Positions 30,540-38,846 of a stretch of DNA of 64,000 bases are shown here, in pieces. The translations under genes were made by a program, and so were the position numbers. Where the stretch lies: the NCBI RefSeq assembly GCF_018402495.1, contig NZ_JAGYIU010000001.1, positions 620,001 to 684,000 on the forward strand, read 5' to 3'. Numbering within the stretch: the stretch's first letter is position 1; every line of letters starts with the position of its first letter. The DNA is from Pseudoalteromonas sp. (GTDB lineage: Bacteria > Pseudomonadota > Gammaproteobacteria > Enterobacterales > Alteromonadaceae). Below the pieces are notes generated by a model, which saw nothing but the letters and a program-made list of their open reading frames with translations, was not told the origin of the DNA and searched no databases.

Positions 30540-31550
30540 TTAACGTGTCAGCTCACCGCGCAGATTATCTTGCATTAAATGGCGAATCGTTTCGATTTCA
30601 AGATTTTGACTAAACAGGTAATGCAACTTAGTTAAGCATGCTTCTAAAGTCATATCAAATCCGCTAATAACGCCTATATTTAACAAAGCATTGCCCGTGG
30701 CATAGCCGCCCATGTTTACTTGGCCTTTTAAACATTGGGTCAAATTAGTAATAATAACGCCCCGTTTACTTGCTTCATCAAGAATATCTAAAAACTCAGG
30801 GTCTTGTGGCGCATTGCCTACGCCAAAGCTTAGCAATACGAGGGCTTTAATATTGCCATTAACTAAGCTTTTTACTACTTCTTTGCTGATCCCTGGGTAT
30901 AAATACAGCACACCAATAGCTTGCGGTGTAATAGGGGTAACTTGGAGTTCATTTTCTACATACGGGCTTAATTGCCCTTTGATCAGCTGAATATTAATAC
31001 CTGAAAGCGCAAGCGGCTCTAAGTTAGGTGAAGCGAACGCATCAAAGCCATCTGCATGGGCTTTAGTTGCACGATTGCCTCTAAACAACTGATTATTAAA
31101 AAATAAGCTAACTTCTGCAATCGGGTAGTTAGCCGCTAAATACATAGCATTTAACAAATTAACCTGGCCATCTGAGCGTAATTGAGACAGCGGAATTTGT
31201 GAGCCGGTAACAATGATAGGTTTAGTTAAGTTTTCAAACATAAACGACAGAGCTGATGCAGTATAGGCCATAGTATCGGTGCCATGTAGCACGACAAAGC
31301 CATCGTAATCTTGGTATTTACTTTTTATGTCATCGGCGATTAGTTGCCAATGAGCCGGTGACATATCTGAAGAGTCAATGAGTGGGCAGTATTCATGAAT
31401 ATCAAATAATGGCATTTCTTCACGATTAAACTCTGCGTTATTAACCACGGTTTCGGTTAAAAACCCTTCAGCAGGAATATAACCGCGAATTGATTTTTTC
31501 ATTCCTATGGTACCGCCAGTGTAAGCGATATAAATGCGTTTACGTTTCAT
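30540..31550 (-). CDS. ansA: Type I (cytoplasmic) L-asparaginase
   Basis: A 336-residue enzyme hydrolysing L-asparagine to aspartate and ammonia. Both catalytic threonine motifs are present: YTGGTIGM (Thr14) and VLHGTDTMAYTASAL (about residues 88-102), plus a later lysine in RSDGQVNLLNA-type context. There is no signal peptide, which fits the cytoplasmic type I enzyme, and it aligns with E. coli AnsA from the first residue. It lies downstream of sppA as in E. coli, but a terminator-like hairpin ends exactly at its start codon and no strong Shine-Dalgarno is seen. Confidence 0.93.
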   Translation of the reverse strand: MKRKRIYIAYTGGTIGMKKSIRGYIPAEGFLTETVVNNAEFNREEMPLFDIHEYCPLIDSSDMSPAHWQLIADDIKSKYQDYDGFVVLHGTDTMAYTASALSFMFENLTKPIIVTGSQIPLSQLRSDGQVNLLNAMYLAANYPIAEVSLFFNNQLFRGNRATKAHADGFDAFASPNLEPLALSGINIQLIKGQLSPYVENELQVTPITPQAIGVLYLYPGISKEVVKSLVNGNIKALVLLSFGVGNAPQDPEFLDILDEASKRGVIITNLTQCLKGQVNMGGYATGNALLNIGVISGFDMTLEACLTKLHYLFSQNLEIETIRHLMQDNLRGELTR

Positions 31551-31580
31551 AAAAAAGCCCAGTAAAAAAAACTGGGCTTA
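31551..31580 (-). terminator. Terminator of sppA, abutting the ansA start codon
   Basis: On the minus strand AAGCCCAGT and ACTGGGCTT form a 9-bp stem with a T-rich loop, followed by a T run that ends at the ansA ATG (31550). It may act as an attenuator between sppA and ansA. Confidence 0.75.
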
Positions 31581-31620
31581 GTATAACGCTAACTGCTAAT
31601 CAATACAGCCTGTTAAGGCA

Positions 31621-33486
31621 CTATTGTGCAACTGTACACTCTAAACAGCGGGCATAAACACCTTGTGGATCGTTATAATCTTTTAGGTTTTCTATTTCAC
31701 TGCTTAATTGTTTAATAACACTTTGCAGATTAGCTTGGCTGGCTAATACTGCTGTTTTTTGTGTTTCAAGCCCAAGTACTGATTTAACGGCGGCACTGCC
31801 GAAGATATCTTGGAGTATTTTTTCTTGTGGGCTAAGCGATTGCTTAATTGTTTTAACGTCATAGTAGTTAAGCTTAGCAAGCTCTGCAGCTGCTTTAATC
31901 GCATCTTGTTTATTACCAAGTTTATCAACTAAACCAAGTTCTTGTGCTTGCGATGCAATCCAAACGCGACCTTGGGCAATTTTGTCTACTTGCTCAGGGG
32001 TCATATTACGTGCCTCAGCAACAACATCTAAAAAGCGTCCATACGCTTCTTCAACACTCATTTGAATAACTTTAGCCATTTTCTCGTTAAGTGGGCGAGT
32101 GATTGAAAAACCGGCCATTTCGGTGGTGGCTACGCCATCTGAATACACGCCTATTTTAGCTAAGGTATCTTCAAATGTCATAAAGGTACCAAATACGCCA
32201 ATTGAACCGGTAATTGTACTTGGTGCTGCCCAAATTTCATTGGCCGCCGATGCAATCCAATAACCGCCTGATGCAGCCACTGAGCTCATTGATGCAATAA
32301 CGGGTTTACCAGCAGCTTTAAGTGCCAATACTTCGGCACGAATTACTTCTGAGGCAAACATGCTGCCACCGCCTGAATCTATACGTAAAACCACCGCTTT
32401 AACCTTGTCATCAAGTCGGGCTTTGCGAAGTAGGGCTGCAGTTGAATCACCACCAATTTCACCAGCACGGCGTTCACCATCAACAATAGTGCCTTTAGCA
32501 ACCACAACAGCGACTTTTTCAGTCATAGGGTTATCAAACTCAATAGGCGGTTTTACTAAACTTAAGTATTCACCAAAAGAGACTTGTTTGAATGTTTTTC
32601 CATCTTCATTTTCTCCAACCAATTCAATTAATTGCTGGCGAATTTGCTGATTGGTTTTTAGTGAATCAACCCATTGGTTATTCAGTGCATATTTACCGGC
32701 ATCACCATTAGCGGCTTGCATTTTAGCTAAATAAACATCCATTGTTTCATCAAAGTTTGACTCATCAAAAGGACGCACAGCACTAACGTCTTGCTTATAT
32801 TCATTCCATAAAGCACCTAGCCATTCGCGGTTTGCTTCTTTAGCTGCCTCTGACATATCGTTTCTGATAAACGGTTCAACGGCTGATTTAAAAGTACCTA
32901 CACGGAATATATGCTGAGTGACTTCTAATTTTTCTAGTGCTTCTTTGAAATAAAGCTGGTACATACCGTAGCCTTCAATAAGCACACTACCATAAGGATG
33001 CATCGCAATTTCGTCTGCATGTGCGGCAATGTAATATTGTGCTTGGGTGTAGTAATACCCTGAGGCAATTACTTTTTTACCGGTTGCTTTAAATGTTTCA
33101 AGTGCTTGCGTGATTTGTTTGAGCTTATTTAAATGTGCTTTTGGCATTTCTTGCAGATCAAGCAAAATAGCACTTATACGCGAGTCTTGTGCTGCTTGAT
33201 TAATTACTTCAACCACATCGTCGAGCAATATTTCACTGGGTGAGTCAGCACTGGCCGTTGCATCATTAATAGCGGCTTCAACAGGATCTATATAGGTTTT
33301 TTCTTCTACAATAGGGCCATTAAGGTTAAGTCTAAGTACAGAGCCGTCTTCGACAATAATTTTGTCACCGTCACTTGATACCGATACGATAAAAATGACG
33401 ACCAAAAATAAAAACAATAAGTTGAGTATTAAACGACGTGAGAAGTTGATCCCCGTCCATATACCTTTAAATACCTTTGCTATCAA
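31621..33486 (-). CDS. sppA: Signal peptide peptidase SppA, long form
   Basis: A 621-residue inner-membrane serine protease that degrades cleaved signal peptides. It has an N-terminal membrane anchor (about residues 18-38) and the two tandem S49 domains of the 67K form. The general-base lysine is in VGTFKSAVEPFIRND (about 207) and the nucleophilic serine in SSVAASGGYWIASA (about 405). Length matches E. coli SppA (618). The start is a TTG at 33486 with a perfect AAGGAG at normal distance. It is upstream of ansA and divergent from fadH. Confidence 0.93.
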   Translation of the reverse strand: MIAKVFKGIWTGINFSRRLILNLLFLFLVVIFIVSVSSDGDKIIVEDGSVLRLNLNGPIVEEKTYIDPVEAAINDATASADSPSEILLDDVVEVINQAAQDSRISAILLDLQEMPKAHLNKLKQITQALETFKATGKKVIASGYYYTQAQYYIAAHADEIAMHPYGSVLIEGYGMYQLYFKEALEKLEVTQHIFRVGTFKSAVEPFIRNDMSEAAKEANREWLGALWNEYKQDVSAVRPFDESNFDETMDVYLAKMQAANGDAGKYALNNQWVDSLKTNQQIRQQLIELVGENEDGKTFKQVSFGEYLSLVKPPIEFDNPMTEKVAVVVAKGTIVDGERRAGEIGGDSTAALLRKARLDDKVKAVVLRIDSGGGSMFASEVIRAEVLALKAAGKPVIASMSSVAASGGYWIASAANEIWAAPSTITGSIGVFGTFMTFEDTLAKIGVYSDGVATTEMAGFSITRPLNEKMAKVIQMSVEEAYGRFLDVVAEARNMTPEQVDKIAQGRVWIASQAQELGLVDKLGNKQDAIKAAAELAKLNYYDVKTIKQSLSPQEKILQDIFGSAAVKSVLGLETQKTAVLASQANLQSVIKQLSSEIENLKDYNDPQGVYARCLECTVAQ

Positions 33487-33601
33487 AATAGCTCCTTAAA
33501 TTGGTACAGCTAAAACGTTATTGCCATCTTAGCGTAGAATATAAATAAATTTAACTGCTAAATCGTAACGAAACATTTATAAATTCAATTACACTTGAGA
33601 T

Positions 33602-33615
33602 TAAACACGTGTTTA
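33602..33615. promoter_or_regulatory. 14-bp palindrome of PsrA-like form
   Basis: TAAACACGTGTTTA is a perfect palindrome with the AAAC-N4-GTTT arrangement described for the TetR-family fatty acid regulator PsrA. It lies 116 bases upstream of sppA and 194 upstream of fadH. The assignment is tentative. Confidence 0.35.
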
Positions 33616-33778
33616 TTTAATAAATAATTACTGAAATTATGGCTGTAGTCACTACTTTTAACTCACGCTAATGGTCAAGGTTATCGCAGTTAACAGATTT
33701 TAAGTTAAAAAATTATTAAGTTTAATCTGCTCATATATTGCTTATTGTTGGTCATTAAAGCAGAATTGACTAAATGCA

Positions 33779-33795
33779 CACAGGTTAGACCAGTT
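33779..33795 (-). promoter_or_regulatory. FadR-like operator before fadH
   Basis: Read on the minus strand the 17-mer is AACTGGTCTAACCTGTG, differing from the AACTGGTCNGACNTGTT form of FadR sites at two positions. It ends 13 bases before the fadH start. FadR is the acyl-CoA-responsive repressor of beta-oxidation genes. Confidence 0.6.
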
Positions 33796-33808
33796 ATTGG
33801 GGCACAGG

Positions 33809-35770
33809 ATGTTAGAACAAAAATTAGAACTAAAACACACACAATTACGCAACCGTTTAGTAATGGGATCAATGCATACCGGCCTCGAAGAGGGATGGCA
33901 TAATCGTAAACGCCTACGTGCCTTTTATGAAGCACGTGCTAAAGGTGGCACAGCAATGCTCATTACGGGGGGATATAGCCCTAATCTTCGCGGCAAGTTA
34001 ACGCCTATTTCATCATCATTTAATAGTTATTATGATGTATTTAAACACCGTGCTTATACGCAAGCTGTTCATCAACATGGTGGTAAAATTTGCCTGCAGT
34101 TATTGCATGCTGGGCGCTATGCCTATCATCCATTCAATCAAGCCCCAAGTGCTATAAAAGCACCGATCAACCCTTATAAACCTAAGGCTATGTCTTTAAG
34201 TTCGATCAAAAAAACCATTAAAGATTTTGCTCACTCTGCATATTTAGCAGAAAAAGCAGGTTACGACGGCGTTGAGGTGATGGGCTCTGAAGGTTACTTA
34301 ATTAATGAGTTTATGGCACCGCATACAAACAAACGAGACGATGAGTTTGGTGGTAGCCTTGAAAACAGAATGCGTTTAGCTGTTGAGATTGTAAAAGCAG
34401 TAAGAGCTAAAGTTTCAGATAAATTTTTAATTATTTTTAGACTCTCTGTGATTGATTTAATCCCTAATGGCTCAACTCCTGAGGAAGTAACACAACAAGC
34501 TATTGCACTTGAAAAAGCAGGTGTTGATATTTTTAATACCGGTATTGGTTGGCATGAAGCGCGCGTACCGACAATTGCCAGCATGGTACCTCCGGGTGCG
34601 TTTAAAGAAGCGTCAAAGCGTTTGAAAGATGTTATTAGCGTGCCTGTTATTGCGGTAAACCGCATTAATACACCAGAGATTGCCAATGATATTTTAACGG
34701 CGGGTGAAGCTGATTTAATCTCTATGGCGCGTCCTTTACTTGCAGATCCCGAGTTTTTTAATAAATACCAAGCGAAGCGCTCTGAACATATTAATATTTG
34801 TATAGGGTGTAATCAGGGCTGTTTAGACCACGTATTTAAAGGTAAACGTGCCACTTGCTTAGTTAACCCACAAGCGGGTTTTGAACTTGATTACCCTCTA
34901 GAAAAAGCCGCAACAGCTAAAAATGTATTAGTGGTTGGAGCGGGTCCTGCGGGGCTTTCTTCAAGTTGTTACTTAGCGCAAAAAGGTCACAATGTAACGC
35001 TTATTGACCAAAAGCAGCATATGGGTGGGCAGTTTAATTTAGCCATGCAAATACCAGGTAAAGAAGACTTTAATCATACATTGGCTTACTTTACCAATGA
35101 ACTTAAGCGTTTAAACGTCACCATTGAATTAGGCAAAGCATTTGATGACGGTATGCTGAGCCAGTTTGACGATGTGGTTTTTGCCACGGGTGTAAGGCCA
35201 CGTGAAGCCTCTATAGAATGTAGTGATGACAAACGTGTTTTTGCCTACGATGAAGTAATTCGCGGTGAGGTTGAACTTGGTAATTCGATTGCGATTTTAG
35301 GCGCAGGCGGTATTGGTTTTGATATGGTGGCATTTTTAAGTGAACATAAATCACAAAGTATCAGCGACTTTAAAACCCAGTGGGGAATAGAGTGCGATGC
35401 TCAGCCTCATAAAGATGAGCGTCAACTTTATATGCTTAAACGCAGTGAAGGGCGCTTTGGTGGTGATTTAGGTAAAACAACCGGTTGGATACATCGTCAA
35501 GTTGCTAAACAACATGGCGTTAAGCAAATTGCCAATTGCCAATACCATCGTTTTGATAAAAACGGTCTAACGATCAGTGTTTCTGGCGAAACGCAAGTAT
35601 TGCCAGTTGATACTGTGATTGCTTGTATTGGCCAAGTGTCTAATGACGAACTATTTAAGACGCAAGCAGAGAATGCCAAGGTTCATGTTATTGGTGGCGC
35701 TAAACTGGCAGCGGCTATTGATGCCAAGCGCGCTATATTTGAAGCTTTACAAGTTGCACGCAGTATCTAA
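33809..35770 (+). CDS. fadH: 2,4-dienoyl-CoA reductase (NADPH)
   Basis: A 653-residue flavo-iron-sulfur enzyme that reduces 2,4-dienoyl-CoA formed during oxidation of unsaturated fatty acids. The N-terminal old-yellow-enzyme barrel (about 1-360) includes MGSMHTGLEE and GSEGYLINEFMAPHTNKRDDEFGG. It is followed by the 4Fe-4S cysteines (CIGCNQGCLD, CLVNPQAG) and FAD/NADPH domains with VVGAGPAGLSS and LGAGGIGFD. It resembles E. coli FadH (672). I start at the ATG at 33809 with GGGG six bases upstream; a TTG at 33797 is weaker. It is a single gene, probably controlled by the FadR-like box just before it. Confidence 0.94.
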   Translation: MLEQKLELKHTQLRNRLVMGSMHTGLEEGWHNRKRLRAFYEARAKGGTAMLITGGYSPNLRGKLTPISSSFNSYYDVFKHRAYTQAVHQHGGKICLQLLHAGRYAYHPFNQAPSAIKAPINPYKPKAMSLSSIKKTIKDFAHSAYLAEKAGYDGVEVMGSEGYLINEFMAPHTNKRDDEFGGSLENRMRLAVEIVKAVRAKVSDKFLIIFRLSVIDLIPNGSTPEEVTQQAIALEKAGVDIFNTGIGWHEARVPTIASMVPPGAFKEASKRLKDVISVPVIAVNRINTPEIANDILTAGEADLISMARPLLADPEFFNKYQAKRSEHINICIGCNQGCLDHVFKGKRATCLVNPQAGFELDYPLEKAATAKNVLVVGAGPAGLSSSCYLAQKGHNVTLIDQKQHMGGQFNLAMQIPGKEDFNHTLAYFTNELKRLNVTIELGKAFDDGMLSQFDDVVFATGVRPREASIECSDDKRVFAYDEVIRGEVELGNSIAILGAGGIGFDMVAFLSEHKSQSISDFKTQWGIECDAQPHKDERQLYMLKRSEGRFGGDLGKTTGWIHRQVAKQHGVKQIANCQYHRFDKNGLTISVSGETQVLPVDTVIACIGQVSNDELFKTQAENAKVHVIGGAKLAAAIDAKRAIFEALQVARSI

Positions 35771-35792
35771 CATGCAATTTAAGTAAGTACAC

Positions 35793-35837
35793 GGGTCTGA
35801 TTATTTTTTAAAGATAGTTAACTTATAATCAGACCCT
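35793..35837 (+). terminator. Terminator-like long hairpin after fadH
   Basis: GGGTCTGATTAT (35793-35804) pairs perfectly with ATAATCAGACCC (35825-35836) across a 20-nt AT-rich loop, 22 bases after the fadH stop. The T run is weak. Confidence 0.6.
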
Positions 35838-35978
35838 TATATTGTTGATTTTTACTTTCCCCCATTTCTTGTATAGCTAATAAATACGCTATTGCGACTT
35901 TCAATGGTGCCTCGGCTACAACGCTTAACTGGCAAAATTAAATCTATAAAGCCCCTCATTAGTTCGACCTAATTATTT

Positions 35979-36140
35979 ATACCAATTCGCTTAATTAAGT
36001 GATCTATTTTGAGGCTGGAAAAACGTGTTGATAGCTAGGCAAAAAATTTGCTATTTAGTTGTTCTAAATGAGAGTTTTTTAACGCAGATAGCGACACGTT
36101 TAGCCCCATAAAATGATTAAGTATTATTGCGGATTGGTAT
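35979..36140 (-). repeat. Dispersed ~160-bp repeat, copy B (inverted relative to A)
   Basis: ATACCAAT and ATTGGTAT are at the ends. The reverse complement matches copy A over most of its 162 bases, including CAATAATACTTAATCATTTT, TCTCATTTAGAACAA and CACTTAATTAAGCGAATTGG. No coding potential. Confidence 0.85.
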
Positions 36141-36326
36141 TACACAAAAAAGGCGAGCGTCACTTTGTAATGGCACAAATACACGGTTATTTGGTTTGCG
36201 ATATTATTCAGTTTACTTTTTAACCTAGGTATTTTTTAATACTCAAATAATAACAGCGGAGTGTCCATTATATTTTAACCTAAGGGTTTCAATGGTATGC
36301 TAACGTTTTGTCTTTTGAGTATTATA

Positions 36327-36875
36327 ATGGATGCTATTGAGCTTTTATTAACCCGCCAGTCAGATGCAAAACTGACAGAGCCAGGCCCTAATGAAGAACA
36401 ACTAAACATTATTCAGCAGGCTGGGCTCAGAGTTCCCGATCATGGCTGTATTGCGCCTTGGCAATATATTATTGTTCAAGGGGATGCACGTCATAAGTTG
36501 GGTGAAATTTATTATCAAAGCGCTTTGGCCGAGCAGCAAGCTGAAAAAGTAATTAATCGTGCTAAAGAGTTACCCCTTAGAGCACCCATGATCATTATTG
36601 CTATTGCAAAATATCAACAACATCCAAAAGTACCAAGAATAGAACAAGTTCAAAGTGCAGGCTGTGGTGTGCTGGCTATGCAACAAGCCGCATTTGCACA
36701 AGGGCTTGGCGGTATTTGGCGCACAGGTTACTTTGCACAAAGCCCTAGTGTTAAACAAGCGCTTAACTTAAACAATGATGATGAAATCGTGGGTTATTTG
36801 TATTTAGGGACGCCAGCAGTTGAGTGTAAAAAGTCACCGCGCCATAAGCCAGAAAACTATTTTAGTTTTTTGTAG
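36327..36875 (+). CDS. Nitroreductase family protein (YdjA-like)
   Basis: A 182-residue FMN-dependent oxidoreductase resembling E. coli YdjA, one of the smallest nitroreductases. Shared features are MDAIELLLTRQSDAKL (the family's RxSxR-like FMN contact is RQSDAKL here), PDHGCIAPWQYIIV, VPRIEQVQSAGCGVLAMQQAAFAQGLGGIWRTG and VGYLYLGTP. The ATG at 36327 matches the YdjA start and has a GAG upstream; a longer frame adds ten residues. It would reduce nitro- or quinone-type compounds with NAD(P)H; the physiological substrate is unknown. It is a single gene. Confidence 0.88.
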   Translation: MDAIELLLTRQSDAKLTEPGPNEEQLNIIQQAGLRVPDHGCIAPWQYIIVQGDARHKLGEIYYQSALAEQQAEKVINRAKELPLRAPMIIIAIAKYQQHPKVPRIEQVQSAGCGVLAMQQAAFAQGLGGIWRTGYFAQSPSVKQALNLNNDDEIVGYLYLGTPAVECKKSPRHKPENYFSFL

Positions 36876-37075
36876 CAAGAGGATGAACTTTTTAACCTCA
36901 ATATAGTCATAATTCATTAAGTTAATCGTGTTACACTACTGCGGTTAATATTGTAGCTGCGAGAAGCGCACGGAAGCACCATACGCAATAAATCTTCTTC
37001 AGTTTGTTTTTTAATCGGTTGTTTTTTGGTAATGTATGGAAAGTCTTACCAATAATAACGATAAAGAAGACGAAA

Positions 37076-37456
37076 ATGATGGGAAATTTATTTTTACGTG
37101 AAAAAGAAAACTGGTTTGCTTGGTCAATCTGGGGTGTTGTTGGCGCGCTTGCAACTTTTTATGTTGCAGTGAATACACAAACAGCCCACTTTATTGCTGC
37201 AACTGCGATGGGTGTGCTAGTACTGCTAACTTTATGGATGCAGCAGTCTCGACGATTTGATTTTGGCAGAGCCTTTAAAATATGCTGCTATGTTCTACTA
37301 CTCACTGTGCTGCCTTCGTTTGTGTTAGTTGTGATCCCAAGCGATGATTTAAACCGCTTCGATTTAATATTCCAAAGTATTGCATTTTTAACTGCCAGCT
37401 TATTGGTGTGTTTGGTGTGCTCTTGGATTGCCCGCAGACCTAAACAATATTACTAG
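37076..37456 (+). CDS. Small membrane protein, unknown function
   Basis: About 126 residues with four likely membrane segments (WFAWSIWGVVGALATFYVAV, FIAATAMGVLVLLTLWM, CYVLLLTVLPSFVLVVIP, FLTASLLVCLVCSWIA) and a basic C-terminus. I place the start at the tandem ATGs at 37076/37079; the frame is open back to 37004 but the extra residues are atypical. No family is recognised and neither neighbour hints at its job. It lies upstream of a tRNA gene on the same strand. Confidence 0.6.
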   Translation: MMGNLFLREKENWFAWSIWGVVGALATFYVAVNTQTAHFIAATAMGVLVLLTLWMQQSRRFDFGRAFKICCYVLLLTVLPSFVLVVIPSDDLNRFDLIFQSIAFLTASLLVCLVCSWIARRPKQYY

Positions 37457-37554
37457 GGTTTATGACTATCCTGATTAATATTTAACTATTTAACCGGTTT
37501 TAGTAAAATAGGGCTTTACAAGCTACGCGTATGATCTTATTATGCGCGCCGTAC

Positions 37555-37645
37555 GGAGAGATGGCAGAGTGGTCGAATGCACCGGTCTTGAAAACCGGCA
37601 GGGGTTTATAGCCCCTCTAGGGTTCAAATCCCTATCTCTCCACCA
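37555..37645 (+). tRNA. tRNA-Ser (anticodon UGA)
   Basis: The acceptor GGAGAGA (37555-37561) pairs with TCTCTCC (37635-37641), followed by discriminator A and an encoded CCA (37643-37645). The anticodon stem CCGGT/ACCGG encloses the loop CTTGAAA, giving anticodon TGA at 37589-37591. A long variable arm (AGGGGTTTATAGCCCCT region) marks a class II tRNA, and GGTTCAAATCC is the T arm. It decodes UCA and UCG/UCU with modification. It stands alone, followed by a terminator. Confidence 0.97.
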
Positions 37646-37651
37646 TTATTT

Positions 37652-37678
37652 AAAAAACCGCCTTATTGGCGGTTTTTT
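37652..37678 (+). terminator. Terminator after tRNA-Ser
   Basis: AAAAAACCGCC-TTATT-GGCGGTTTTTT: a 6-bp GC-rich stem extended by A-T pairs, seven bases past the tRNA CCA end. Confidence 0.93.
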
Positions 37679-37696
37679 GCTATCTGGAGCTTTATT

Positions 37697-38083
37697 ATGT
37701 CACAGTCCCCGGAGTTATCCTTTGCTAAACGTTTACTGAAGCACATCCTATTGTGGACTGTGTTTGGTTATTGTTACCAAAGTGCCATATCCCTATTACA
37801 GAAAATGGCCATTGATGCATACCCAGATAATGCGCTGATGATGACCTTGTTATATGGCATCGGGTTTAATCTTTTATCGGGACATTTAATTACAAAATAC
37901 GATCATTATTGGCCCGTGTGGGGCGCGTTTTATATTGGCTTTATTGGTTTAGTGGCTGTGCCTATTTTACTGCTGGGTGTGGCTGGATTGTTATCAACAA
38001 GTTTACTTGTTGGAATTTTGCTCAGTTTACCCGTATCTACCTTTGCTATTGGTTTAATTAAAGAAAAACTCAATAAAAACTAG
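37697..38083 (+). CDS. Small membrane protein, unknown function
   Basis: A 128-residue product with three to four hydrophobic segments: HILLWTVFGYCYQSAISLL, MMTLLYGIGFNLLSG, VWGAFYIGFIGLVAVPILLLGVAGLL and LLVGILLSLPVSTFAIGL. The C-terminus is KEKLNKN. TGGAG precedes the ATG at a suitable distance, which supports expression. I do not recognise a family. It lies between the tRNA and fklB, all on the same strand, but a terminator precedes it and fklB has its own leader. Confidence 0.65.
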   Translation: MSQSPELSFAKRLLKHILLWTVFGYCYQSAISLLQKMAIDAYPDNALMMTLLYGIGFNLLSGHLITKYDHYWPVWGAFYIGFIGLVAVPILLLGVAGLLSTSLLVGILLSLPVSTFAIGLIKEKLNKN

Positions 38084-38152
38084 CCCCAAACGGCTTTTAT
38101 TTTGTGATAGCATATACGGGTCTTTTAACTAACAAAACGTGAACAACACATT

Positions 38153-38770
38153 ATGTCAGATAATTTTACTACAGATGCTGAAAAAGCAAGTTACGGTATT
38201 GGCTTACAAATGGGTGAGCAGCTTAAGGCTAACCCTTTTGAAGGTTTAAACTTAAATTCAGTATTTGAAGGCATGAAAGATGCGTATGCAGGCAGCGCTT
38301 TTCAAGTAGAGATCCCTGAGATCCAAGCTGCGTTTGAAAAAATTAACGAAGAGATCCAAGCTCGTCGTGAAGAAGAAGCAAAAGTATTAGCTGCTGAAGG
38401 TATTGCTTTCTTAGAAGAAAACGCAAAACGTCCAGAAATCACAGTAACTGAGTCAGGTCTTCAGTATGAAGTACTTGCCACAGGTGAAGGCGAAAAGCCA
38501 ACAGCTGAGTCTACAGTTCGTGTTGATTACCACGGTACATTAGTAAATGGTACTGTTTTTGATAGCTCATACGAGCGCGGTCAACCTGCTGAATTCCCAG
38601 TGGGTGGCGTGATCAAAGGTTGGACTGAAGCATTACAAATGATGCCAGTAGGAACTAAGTGGCGTTTATATGTTCCTCATGAGCTTGCTTATGGTGAACG
38701 TGGCGCCGGTGCTGCAATCGCACCTTACTCAACACTTGTATTTGACGTTGAGTTACACGCAATTCTTTAA
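38153..38770 (+). CDS. fklB: FKBP-type peptidyl-prolyl isomerase (FklB-like)
   Basis: A 205-residue isomerase close in length and layout to E. coli FklB (206). An N-terminal helical dimerisation part (about 1-90, ASYGIGLQMGEQL and LEENAKRPEITVTESGLQYEV) is followed by a C-terminal FKBP domain (about 105-205) with VRVDYHGTLVNGTVFDSSYERG, GVIKGWTEALQMMPVGTKWRLYVP and YGERGAG. It catalyses cis-trans isomerisation at proline bonds and acts as a folding helper. No signal peptide is present, so it is cytoplasmic, unlike FkpA. A strong terminator follows. Confidence 0.92.
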   Translation: MSDNFTTDAEKASYGIGLQMGEQLKANPFEGLNLNSVFEGMKDAYAGSAFQVEIPEIQAAFEKINEEIQARREEEAKVLAAEGIAFLEENAKRPEITVTESGLQYEVLATGEGEKPTAESTVRVDYHGTLVNGTVFDSSYERGQPAEFPVGGVIKGWTEALQMMPVGTKWRLYVPHELAYGERGAGAAIAPYSTLVFDVELHAIL

Positions 38771-38784
38771 TTAGAATTAGTTAT

Positions 38785-38821
38785 AAAAAACCGCATTCAT
38801 TGCTATGAATGCGGTTTTTTT
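38785..38821. terminator. Bidirectional terminator between fklB and the TonB receptor gene
   Basis: AAAAAACCGCATTCAT-TGCT-ATGAATGCGGTTTTTTT: a 10-bp stem flanked by A and T runs between convergent genes. Confidence 0.93.
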
Positions 38822-38846
38822 ATTGCCTCTTTAAACTTATCTCTGC

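Larger units (their letters stand above)
33487..33808. other. Divergent sppA/fadH promoter region
   Basis: A 322-base AT-rich gap. It holds the TAAACACGTGTTTA palindrome (33602-33615), an imperfect AT-rich inverted repeat near 33697-33732 and the FadR-like box (33779-33795). Confidence 0.55.
35771..36326. other. Gap between fadH and the nitroreductase gene
   Basis: A 556-base gap holding a terminator hairpin (35793-35837) and repeat copy B (35979-36140). The rest is AT-rich and shows no gene; the nitroreductase promoter should lie after 36150. Confidence 0.55.

Noticed and set aside
37542..37739. 65-codon frame covering tRNA-Ser
   Set aside because: It lies across the tRNA and its terminator and shares no protein features.
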